A DNA stretch of 64,000 nucleotides from Misgurnus anguillicaudatus (Eukaryota; Chordata; Actinopteri; Cypriniformes; Cobitidae). The translations under genes were made by a program, and so were the position numbers. The stretch spans positions 25,273,501 through 25,337,500 of the forward strand of contig NC_073361.2 of NCBI RefSeq assembly GCF_027580225.2. Direction: 5' to 3'. Of this stretch, positions 38,501-50,282 are shown one piece after another (positions within the stretch are counted from its first letter, which is position 1; every line of letters begins with the position of its first letter). The notes beneath the pieces were generated by a model. It did no database searches and had not been told where the DNA came from. It saw nothing but the letters and a program-made list of their open reading frames with translations.

Positions 38501-41500
38501 ACATGAGAGTGAGTAAATGATGACAGAATTTTCATTTTTGGGTGAACTGTCCTTTTAATGGTTAAAGTTTGAAAATCTCCCACCTTTATCCCCTTTTGGC
38601 TGTTTTTTAAGAAATGCAAAACTTCTTAATATTATATTCAAAACCAAACCGCTTGCTTTATACACCTTTACACATCTTATTAAACTATCAATGCGATTTG
38701 TTTGCAGGTCTTTCTGAAAGTCACATCTGATGGAAAGGCTTCTGACAGCAGTGCTGTATCAGGTGAGATTACCTGTTGATCATTCAGGTCCCGTACACAC
38801 TGCATATTAATTCGGTTGTCACTTCACCTTTTAATTTAATGCTTAATCCTGTTCTGTACACACACAGTTCAGGAATTTACGGGACTCACAACCGCATTCT
38901 ACAACTGAATTAACTCCCGCAAAATGCAGGTAGTGACATCCGAATTTACAAAAACTCTGCACAGTGTGTACATAACCGAACTGAACAACTAGTAGTTAAT
39001 CAAGTGTTTAAACATTCATCATAAACAGGACAGGTCTCTCTTCTGAAAAAATAAATGCTTAGAAGAGGAAAAAGTCTTCTGCATGCGCGGATCAGAAAAT
39101 GACAGGCACGAGCGTTTGCTGACAAGTGGTGCCAGATCTTGCACTAAAAAACGGTGGACAAGAAAAATCCAGTAATAAACCGACATAAATCTAAATGCTT
39201 TACCTTAAAGATCAAAATATTTTGACCGGCACCCTCACACTTTATTAACATCAAAAACTTGATCGCTTCGTTAGCCAAAAGTCATAAATGGTTAAGCGCC
39301 AAAACGGTATTTATGTACAAAAAAAGACGAGGACATTGCAACACTGCAAGTCCGTGCGCTCCGCGCTGTGAAGCAGCCTCACAAAAGCGTAAAATACACA
39401 ACGGAGACGGAGGTTTATTGTAAAACACAATGCTGTTATTATTTTGGTCAAAGCTGTGAGTGATAAGCCCGCGAGACGGCAGAACGTTGCTATGGTTATT
39501 TCTGTGTCAATCATCACATTTTCAGGAGTGAGTCTTGTACAGACATGAAACGAACATTTAGGGGATTCACTCCCGAAAGATTGCAGTGTGTATGAGACCT
39601 CAGTCAATCAACCTATATGTGTGTCTGTGCCTGTATGTTTTGATGTCTATTTTGTGGTTGAACATCTTTAGTTCTGTGTCAGAAATCTGTTGTAAGTCTC
39701 TAGTCTTTACTGACATTCACAGTGAACCTAGAAGAAGATTCATGTAACTGCAGCCCAAAGTCCTGCTAAAAACAGGAGTTTTATCAGATTTATAAAAGAC
39801 AGATCAGGTGTACCGATTCTTTCCGAATAACTTAGAGTTCCTTGAGTCGTACCTTGGGGGAGCGAGTCAACACACAAAACATTATCCCACTATCTCTGGA
39901 TAACTTATGATTCACTACATGGACGTGTCGTTTACATAAAATGCACTTAACAACAATTGACAATAAAACACAGACATTTGATGCGGTTTTACGACTCATG
40001 ACCCGGATGGGACCGGCCCAGCCATTGGTTCCCATAATGCTGGGTTCTTTGGGAAGCTGAACAAGCTTAAATTTCACAAAAAACAGCAAACTTCTTTGGT
40101 GATGTTGATTTCATGTCAGCTCTTGGTTGGTGTGTGCTTGCGCTATTCCGGTTAAAGTGCCCATATAAGGACTTCCACTGTACTTCCTGCACTGAAAAAA
40201 AAAATAAAGCAAGATTGTTACGTATGAATCTTTTCAATTAAAACAACCCAGACAAGCATTTTAGTCGACAAGCCCTGTCTGGGAAACCCAAATGTTTAAA
40301 GGAACAGTATGTAAGAAATTTATATCAATTTATCATAAAATGGCCCTGATATGTCACTAGACGTTAAGAAATCATTTTTATTTAAAATACAGCCCTCAAC
40401 TGATGTTTATGCTGTAATTTTGTGTCTTGGCCACCAGCTGTGTGATTGCAGTACCAGTTTTAGCCACAAGTTTTGTGATTGCCATACCAGTTTTGGCCTC
40501 AATCCTACATACTGTTCCTTTAATATATTTCAGTTAAACTTCCTTCTGACTGTATTTTGTCTTGTGTGCAGATGGAGGCGGGTCTTTGTACACTAACGGT
40601 CAGTCAAACCCTGGAAGTTCATTCAGCAAAGAGGGCAGAGGATCCAAACAGGTGAAAGGAGTCTTGTTGGTCCTTAAACAGCTTTTTGCTTTGCTCATTA
40701 AGAGATTTCATCACAGCACACGATCTGGAAAAGACTTTCTAGCCCAGGTCAGAATGACAACTTGTTGCTTAATTAAAAATGCAATTATGAGGTTCAGGGG
40801 TTTTTCATAGACTGTGTTTATTAACCTAATTCAATCCTCTTCCTCAGATTGTGTTGCCGGCGAGTTTTGTCCTGGTTTCTCTTATGTTCACTCTTATTGT
40901 TCCTCCGTTTGGAGAATATCCCAGCCTGACCTTGAGCCCTTGGATGTACGGCAGACAGTTCACATTCTTCAGGTATTACATTGAGACGAATCAGGATTTA
41001 ATTGTGTTTATGTTAAAAAATTGTGATTAGAACTGATATGTATGTAAATTTCGTAAGCTTACTTACGAAAGCGCGCATGGTTAATCTATTGAGCTGTTCA
41101 CATAAAACGTGTTTAATGTTTTGCCTAATTGTCACTGATATCTAAAAATGTTTAGACTAATGAATCAGTATCATATCATTAGCTCAAATGAACATTTTAA
41201 TTAAATGACAGCCCTAATTTTCACATTACTTTTAGTAACGAACAGATGCAAAGCCCAGAAATGAGGTATTTTGGTGAGGTGCTTCTAAACAGGCCTGGAT
41301 TTGGAACTCGCTGTATGGCGGATGAACCTTTAGAGTATGCATCTATGCGTTATTATTACAATTTATAATCCATAGATACCACTAAACTGTCCCACTTGCA
41401 TACTAACAGTGTCTGTTCTTCCTCACAGAGACTATCCATGTAATAACATAACCACAGAGTGGGAGATGCCCCTGGTAAACCCCGCCCTCATAGACATGTT

Positions 41501-44500
41501 GGCTGACCCGAAGTGGACTTATGTCAGTCCATCACCCAGCTGCCAGTGCAGCACGCCCGACAAACTCACCATGTTACCTGTGTGCCCGGAGGGTGCTGGG
41601 GGTCTTCCGCCTCCTCAGGTCTGCCCCTCAGCCTTAGATCAAGATTATAGATATAAAAACTTTTATAATGTATTAATGTGTATAATAAATCATGTACATG
41701 GATTTCAGAGAATTCAATCCACTGGGGATGTTTTGCTGGACCTGACTGGGAGGAATATTTCTGATTATTTGGTAAAGACTTACCCAAGCTTAATAAGAAC
41801 AAGGTATTGTGGTCATATTATCACCTTATAACTACCACAGTTCTGTTTTAAATGTATTTTAACATTAACCTCATTTGTGTTGTTGTTTTACAGCTTGAAA
41901 AGCAAGTACTGGGTAAATGAACAAAGGTATTGGTGTCCAAATTTAAGAGACATTCCAGTTTTTTGGAAATATGTTAATTTTTCAGCTCCCCTAGAGTTAA
42001 ACATTTGATTTTTACTGTTTTGGAATCCATTCATCTGATCTCCGGGTCTGGTGATACCACTTTTAGCATAGCTTAGCACAATCCATTGAATCTGATTAGA
42101 CCATTAGCATCGCGCTAAAAAATAACCAAAGAGTTTTGATATTTTTCCTATTTAAAACTTGACTCTTCTGTATTGTGTACTAAGATCGTCGTGTTTTTTC
42201 GGCTGCTGCGTAATATCATTGCGCCTCCTGCAGCCATGTTGCAGCAGCAATTAAAGTCCTTGATTATTACGCCAAAATAAAAGTATAGTTTCTAGCTGTA
42301 TCTGCCTAGAAAATTGCAACGTTTAATTTTTCGTTGGCCTTAGTACATGATGTAACTACAGAAGAGTCAAGTTTTAAATAGGGAAAATATTGAAACTCTA
42401 TTTTTTAGCACAATGCTAAATGGTCTAATCAGATTCAATGGATTATGCTAAGCTATGCTAAAAGTGGTACCGCCAGACCCAGAGATCAGCTGAATGGATT
42501 CCAAAACGGTGAAAATCAAATGTTTAACTCTAGGGGGGCTGGAAAATGAACATATTTTCAAAAAAGTGGTGTCCCTTTAAACATTTGTAGTACAAAATAC
42601 AAGTGCTCCCTCTTGTGGTGTCTTGTTGAGCATATAATGTGTACATAATTGCCCTGCATAGGCAAAATCTTGACTCTATAGATTATTTCTTTCAGATATG
42701 GAGGCATCTCAGTCGGGGGAAGACTTCCTGTTCTGGATTTGGATCCTAAAACCATCCAGAATGTTGCGTCTCAGCTAGGACGTTTGCTTAATGTCACAGG
42801 GGTCAGTTGTGGTGTGAGCGCACCCAATACACGCATTATAGCCTACCGTATACTATCCGGCATGTATTGGGTGTAAATGTTCATTTTTGTCATGTTTTAT
42901 TGTAAATGTAAGACGGAAACAAAGCAAAATAGGAAAAGTTAAAGATAGGTTATGTTCCAGTTATATATTCCAGTGTTATACAATATACAGCACATCAATG
43001 TATTGTCTATACAGGGTAGATACTCAAGACTTTCTCTAAAGGAGTTTGGTACTTTCTTGAGGTATATGGAGACTGAAAACAATGTCAAGGTGAGAACTTT
43101 AATTCAGGTCACTGTATGGTAAACTTGGCTTGTTGAATAGATAAATAACCCATCTGCTACCTTCACAGGTGTGGTTCAACAACAAAGGCTGGCATGCCAT
43201 GGTGGCTTTCATGAACGTGGCTAATAACGCCATCCTTCGTGCCAACCTGCCTCCCGGTGCCAATTTAAATGAGTTTGGTATTACAGCCATCAATCATCCA
43301 CTGAACCTAACCAAGGAACAGCTGTCAGAGGTGACAGTGTGAGTATTAAACCATAAAAGCATCAGAAAATTATATTTTACGGTGTAAATGGGCAGAGTAT
43401 AATTTTCACTTTTTTGTTCTGTCAGACTGACCACCTCAGTGGATGCAGTAGTTGCCATCTGCGTGATCTTTGCTATGTCCTTCGTACCGGCCAGTTTTGT
43501 GCTTTATTTGATCCAAGAGAGAGTGACGCAAGCCAAACACTTGCAGTTTGTGAGTGGCGTCGGTCCTCTGGTCTACTGGACTGCTAACTTTTTCTGGGAT
43601 ATGGTGAGTTTGTTGGCACCACATCTACTCTGTCCATAATAGAACAATATACATGTTGTAAGATTTATGGATATGACATCTTCAGGAAATATTGGTATTG
43701 GTATTAAATATTTTTACTTTAATGCATTTGGCATACACTTCAATCCAAATGCATCTTATAGTGCATATAAGATTTACATTTTATGAGTATGTGGGTGATT
43801 CTCACGAAAACTTGGTTTTAAAAATGTCAAGCATGAAAATGTAAAAATTGCTTAAATTTACTTTTTTTCCCACCAGACATTGAAAAACAAAGTCTGGAGT
43901 AAATGGGAACATTAATTTAAAAACTTTTACTTATCATTTAACACTTTTTGTAACATAATTAAAAAAATTAGTCCTAAAAAATCTCATTACCGCAACAGTC
44001 AGAAAACATCAACACTGACATATTTTCAAAATGACATGACAAACCTGAAAGAACATATTTTGGAGATTCTGCACATGCATTTAAAATCAAAGTATTATGC
44101 TTCTATTAATTAAATTAACATTTAATAAGCATCTGTTGCGGTAATGATAATCAAAATGTCGTGTAAGCATTCTGACAAGACAATATTTCAAATTAACTGT
44201 AAAAAAATGATCTTACCTGGTAGCCATCTTGAAGTAACTGGTCCATGTGCTTGGTCACTCAAAATCAAACTTTATTAAAATTCTGTATGTGTGCTTAAAC
44301 TGTTCTCAAAAAGTGTTGCGGAGGATGAGAACATCAGGCATGGACACATCATTTTCCAAATTTTTCTTCATTATTATTATACATGAATATTCAGTAAATA
44401 TTTTTTCTGTCATATAAAGTAGTCTAGCAAAACATCCATTTATTTTTTTTCTTAATTTTTTGTGTTAATTTAATTAAATTACAACATAACGCATTTTCAA

Positions 44501-47500
44501 ACACAGCCAGACACATTGCGGTAATGAGAATTTCAGCAGAAAATGACATAACATTTCCAATTATAAATTCTTATGTTGAAATCACACATTGTGCAAGGTA
44601 GAACACAGTATTGTGTTAATTCTGATGCTTTTTAATGTTACTATATTACACATTTTAAAGCTAAAATCATTAGTGCCGTGGTGTTTCAATGGTTTCGTGA
44701 GAATCACCCATGTGTGCTTTCTGGGAATCGAACCCATGACCCTTGCACTGGTAGCACAATGCTGTACCCATTGAACTTCAGGAACACTACCGGTATGTCC
44801 CGTTTTTGTGCCTCCGTATGTGCTCTTGTCCTTAGGTAAACTATGCTGTCAGCGTGGGGATGGTCGTGGGGATTTTTATTGCATTTGACAAGAAATGCTA
44901 CACCTCGCCGGAGAACCTACAAGCTTTGATAGCTCTGTTGATGCTTTATGGGTAATAAAATGTGTTTATCTTCAGATGCACTATGTACATTCTAATGGGA
45001 AAAGCATATTAAAATCTGTCAGGTGTTAAAATACAGACAGATTTGCCCTGATCCGTATTTTTCTTTCTCTGTTATGCAGTTGGTCTGTGACGCCCCTGAT
45101 GTATCCAATGTCATACGTGTTTAATGTGCCTAGCACAGCTTATGTCTCTTTGTCCTGCATCAACCTCTTCATCGGCATCAACAGCAGTGCCATCACATTC
45201 ATCCTGGACTTGTTTGATAATACACAGGTAAATATACAAAACACTTACAACCATCACCATGACTATTGCTCATACTATCATCTAAAATTGACTTACAAAT
45301 ACTTATTTACTTTATTTCACAGGCTCTGTATATGTGTAACCAAGTTTTAAAGAAAGCCCTCCTCGTCTTTCCTCACTTCTGTTTGGGCCGTGGGCTCATT
45401 GACATGGCAATGAACCAGGCTGTGACGGACGTGTATGCGCGCTTTGGTGAGTCTGACTCCTTTACTCACCTCGCATTTCAGGTGGTTGTTCAAAGGCTGC
45501 AGCGAGCAACCCAAACCCGGCCCTTGGCAAGGTTCTGTCACAGTGACCACTGGTGCTTTAATTTCTCTGTCAACGTGATTGAAATATAACACCACACGTT
45601 TGACGACCGTCTCTACAGGAGAGATTCACATTGCAGATAAAGCCAATTAAAGGATCATGATCATTTTAAATAAACAGTGAGACAGACTTAAGCTTAAACT
45701 CATTTCCAAATAAGAAATTGCTTTTAAAAAAGGACTGCTCTTTTAAAAGAGACACTAAGGACGCCCCAAAATTTTGATGCATGTGTTTGGTCAACCGAAT
45801 TCTTGATTCCTTACTTATTAAGCTTTAGGTACACCTCTGTTTGTCTCAGGTGAGGACTTCAGCTTGGATCCCTTCAGCTGGGACTTTGTGGGGAAAAATT
45901 TGACATTTATGGCAATAGAGGGGTTTGTGTATTTCACCCTAAACATCATAATACAGCACAGATTCTTCCTGGAGCACTGGTGAGAGGAAATCCATTCACA
46001 TTGTTCATTATAAGATTTTTTTTAGGATTTTACTGCGTATTGCATTTTTATTTCTATAATGGTGCAATATACACTCACCTAAAGGATTATTAGGAACACC
46101 TGTTCAATTTCTCATTATTGCAATTATCAAATCAACCAATCACATGGCAGTTGCTTCAATGCATTTAGGGTCAAGACAATCTCCTGAACTCCGAACTGAA
46201 TGTCAGAATGGGAAAGAAAGGTGATTTAAGCTATTTTGAGCATGGTTGTTGATTCCAGACCGCCGTTCTGAGTATTTCACAATTTGCTCAGTTACTGTGA
46301 TTTTCACGCACAACCATTTCTAGGGTTTACAAAGAATTGTTTGAAAAGGAAAAAAAATAACATCCAGTATGTGGCAGTAAAATTCCTTGTTGATGCTAGA
46401 GGTCAGAGAAGAATGGGCTGACTGATTCAAGCTGATAGAAGAGCAACTTTGACTGAAATAACCACTCGTTACAACCAAGGTATGCAGCAAAGCATTTGTG
46501 AAGCCACAACACGCACAAACCTTGAGGCGGATGCGCTACAACAGCAGAAGACCCCACCGGGTACCACTCATCTCCACTACAAATAGGAAAAAGAGGCTAC
46601 AATTTGCACAAGATCACCAAAATTGGACAGTGGAAGACTGGATAAATGTTGCCTGGTCTGATAAGCCTCGATTTCTGTTGAGCCATTCAGATGGTAGAGT
46701 CAGAATTTGGCGTAAACAGAATGAGAACATGGATCCATCATGCCTTGTTACCACTTTGCAGGCTGGTGATGGTGGTGTAATGTTGTGGGGGATGTTTTCT
46801 TGGCACACTTTAGGCCCCTTTGTGCCAATTGGGCATAGTTTAAATGTCACGGCCTACCTGAGCATTGTTTCTGACCATGTCCATCCCTTTGTGACCACCA
46901 TGTACCCATCTTCTGATGGCTACTTCCAGCAGGATAATGCACCATGTCTCAAAGCCGAATCATTTCAAATTGGTTTCTTAAACATGACAATGAGTTCACT
47001 GTACTGAAATGGCCCCCACAGTCACCAGATCTCAATCCAATAGAGCATCTTTGGGATGTGGTGGAACGGGAGCTTTGTGCCCTGGATGTGATCCCACAAA
47101 TCTCCATCAACTGCAGGATGCTATCCTATCAATATGGGCCAACATTTCTGAAGAATGCTTTCAGGACCTTGTTGAATCAATGCCACGTAGGATTAAAGCA
47201 GTTCTGAAGGTGAAAGGGGGTCAAACACAGTATTAGTATGGTGTTCCTAATAATCCTTTAGGTGAGTGTACGATAAATGTATTTATCTTTAGTAATATGT
47301 GTTGGTAAGGACTTCCTTTGGACAACTTTAAAGGCAATTTTCTCAATATTTTAATTTTTGCACCCTCAGATTTCAAATCTCGGCCAAATATTGTCCTATC
47401 CTAACAAACCACACATCAATGTACACAGTAAAATATTGGTATTTATGCAATTGGTAGACTGTTTTATCCAAAGTGACAGCGAATTCAAAGTATACATTTT

Positions 47501-50249
47501 ATCAGTATGTGTGTTCCCTGGGACTCAAACCCATAACCTCTACCAATTGATCTACTGAAACACTATTGTGGTGTGCTTCTTTCCAACAGGATGTCAGATT
47601 ATATAAAGCCGCCCATAACTGATGAAGATGTGGATGTGGCCAAGGAGAGAGAGAGGATTTATAAAGGCAAGACTTCCAGTGACATCCTTCAGATTAAAGA
47701 CCTATCAAAGGCATGTCCACCTACGTCACACTGGTGCATTATGGGTATCACACAACACAAATTTTAAATATGTTTTTTTTCTCAAATTGCAGACGTATTC
47801 TGGAACTTTGAGACCAGCAGTGGATAGGATATGTGTGGGAGTGACTCCAGGAGAGGTAACCAATAAAGGTGCAATGCATTAGAAACGAATACATTAGATA
47901 TATAAGCACAGTCTGCAGGCATTGCATAAGTTTAATTTCTCCCACAGTGCTTTGGACTTTTGGGGGTCAATGGTGCTGGAAAAACTACCACGTTTAAAAT
48001 GCTGACAGGGGATATAGATGTTACTTCAGGGGAAGCTGCTGTAACTGGTTACAGGTATGAGCTTATCACTGACTGTCATAAATAAATGTTTTGATATTAT
48101 TAAAGGAATAGTCTACTCATTTTCAATATTAAAATATGTTATTACCTTAACTAAGAATTGTTGATACATCCCTCTATCATCTGTGTGCGTGCACGTAAGC
48201 GCTGGAGTGCGCTGCGACGCTTCGATAGCATTTAGCTTAGCCCCATTCATTCAATGCTACCATTTAGAGATAAAGTTAGAAGTGACCAAACACATCAACG
48301 TTTTTCCTATTCCAAAATAAAACGTAGCGCTTTTCTAAGCGGATTTAAAAGAGGAACTATATTGTATGGCGTAATAGCACTTTTGGGAGTACTTCGACTC
48401 GGCGCAGTAACACCCTCCCTCTCCCATTATGAGAGTGAGAAGGGGAGCGGACTTTTCAGGCGAGTCGAAGTACTCCCAAAAGTGCTATTACGCCATAAAA
48501 TATAGTTCCTCTTTTAAATCCGCTTAGAAAAGCGCTTTATCTCTAAATGGTACCATTGAATGAATGGGGCTAAGCTAAATGCTATCGAAGCGTCGCAGCG
48601 CGCTCCAGCGCTTACGTGCATGCACACAGATGATAGAGGGATGTATCAACAATTCTTAGTTAAGGTAATAACATATTTTAATATTGAAAATGAGTAGACT
48701 ATTCCTTTAAGACATTCATAGTCAACTTCACTGTGGCGTTTTGAAAACATTGCCCTTGTATTGGTCTTGTACGGTATTTCAGCACTGTCAGAAATAAAGG
48801 TACAAACGCTATCACTGGGATGATACCCAAGTACCCATCTGTACCAATACTGTATGTAACTATGAGGTAGAGGTCTTCACGGGTCCACCTATATCCGAAA
48901 ACCCGAGGTCAAGTTTCATGTGTGCCTCGGACATGGGTCGGTTATAATATTAGCGGCCTCGGCTCTCGGGGAATTTAAAATCAATGTGTTTTGCCAAACG
49001 GACCCTATCTTGTGTGTGTGTGCACAAAGTCTTTATCCAAACCCTCCTTTGTTTGCCAAGAATGCTTGTGACATTGCGTGGCTGGCGGTAGGTTAATTTT
49101 CGTTTAGCCAGACCTGTCAATAAATTTTGAATGCACATTTTAGAGGTTACCTTGGTGTTATCTTCAAATAACAAATGAAAAGAAATAGAGCAGTGGGCCA
49201 AATTGGTTGCGAGGACACCGGGGTTTCTTTCTGTCTGACTGGTGCGTGCGGGGCTGCAGACACATCTGTGCTGTTTACATTCGGGTCCAGTCGGTTTAAA
49301 AAAAATTGTCACTGGGTCGGGTCGGACTGGGGTCTAATTTTCTCAGGTTTGTCTTGGTTCTTTCTTAAAGCAACACTAAAGACTTATTGCTCCTTGCTCC
49401 CCCTACGGGTTAAAAGCGTAATTGTTCATTACCACTGTCGTAAATACTGCAGCATAGCTGGCTCTGATTGGATTGTAGGTCTGCCGTAAAGCAAGTTTTT
49501 GTAGTTTTCACTCAAACTACAGGACCACTACCCGACGGTTGGAAACTTCTTTAGTGCGGTTTTGGCCGATAGAGGGCTGCAAAGCGAATGTGAAAGTGCC
49601 ATTCACCCTGTTTTGAGTGGATGAACCACTGAAACTTTTTTGGAAACGTTATTTTAAGGTAAAAAAAACTCTTTGGTGTTGCTTTAAAAAAAAGATTTAT
49701 GCACGTCAGGTTTAGATATAAAGTGATTTGGTCATTTCGGCTTGGGTACATTTCTTTATACCCGAGAAGACCTCTACTTTGAGGTACCTGTATGCCCCCT
49801 TTAGGAACTAAGGTGTACTTTTTGAACAGGGTACCACCCCTCTGACAGCTTTTGTTTCTTTTTTTTATTTCTGAAAGTGAACTTTTTGTTTAAACAGTGA
49901 TGAGTGAAAAATTTGTAGCAGAACTTTCAGTTTGTCAGCAAAATACCTGTTTAAAAACAATCAATGGGTTTTATTCATTAAGCATGCATTTGCACAAATT
50001 TGTGCGTGAGATGTGCCTACCGATGTTTTCACCAACAAATCGTGATTCAACAAAAACTTTTGTATCAAAAGTTCTTCTAAATGTATGCCAACATTCAATA
50101 AAACCTAAAACTACTCGTACGCAATAATCATGTATGCTATAATAAAATACAATAATTATAATGTTTATAATAATGCTGACATAAAAATGTACATGATTAT
50201 ATTTCATATTATAATATTTTCTGTATTATATATTATTATATATGATCTA

Positions 50250-50282
<33 letters not shown>

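Larger units (their letters stand above)
33775..38762 (+). other. abca4: abca4 exons 19-26: nucleotide-binding domain 1 and linker
   Basis: Exons: 33775-33952, 34734-34865, 34966-35105, 35240-35377, 36971-37161, 37238-37343, 37886-38091, 38708-38762 (residues 946-1328). Walker A ends exon 19, the Q-loop CPQHNIIFH ends exon 20, the signature spans exons 21/22, Walker [18 protein letters not shown] is in exon 22, and the H-loop [14 protein letters not shown] opens exon 23. Exon 20 uses donor CA|GTTTGT, giving FHHMTVAEH. Exon 24 inserts six cysteines in sixteen residues ([14 protein letters not shown]). The segment [20 protein letters not shown] in exon 25 belongs to the ABCA regulatory domain that follows NBD1. 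Intron 22 carries a 1.4-kb microsatellite. Confidence 0.93.
40572..45979 (+). other. abca4: abca4 exons 27-40: exocytoplasmic domain 2 and TM bundle 2
   Basis: Exons: 40572-40747, 40848-40972, 41236-41334, 41429-41618, 41709-41803, 41895-41927, 42696-42801, 43015-43089, 43169-43338, 43426-43603, 44836-44951, 45080-45227, 45323-45446, 45850-45979 (residues 1328-1916). Exon 27 carries the pre-TM helix ([20 protein letters not shown]), exon 28 the first span of the second half, exons 29-35 exocytoplasmic domain 2 (cysteine-containing [20 protein letters not shown], then [12 protein letters not shown]), and exons 36-40 the second membrane bundle ([20 protein letters not shown], the coupling helix [26 protein letters not shown]). 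Twelve of the fourteen exon lengths equal recalled human ones; exon 27 is shorter in its variable linker, and exon 30 has one extra codon. Confidence 0.93.

Noticed and set aside
47711..47721. GT at 47721 (GTCCAC) as donor of abca4 intron 41
   Set aside because: It would add ten nucleotides and break the frame into exon 42, while the GC donor keeps length and phase.
48254..48505. 83-codon open frame on the plus strand in abca4 intron 43
   Set aside because: It spans the two arms of the 611-bp palindrome; no similarity and no transcription context.
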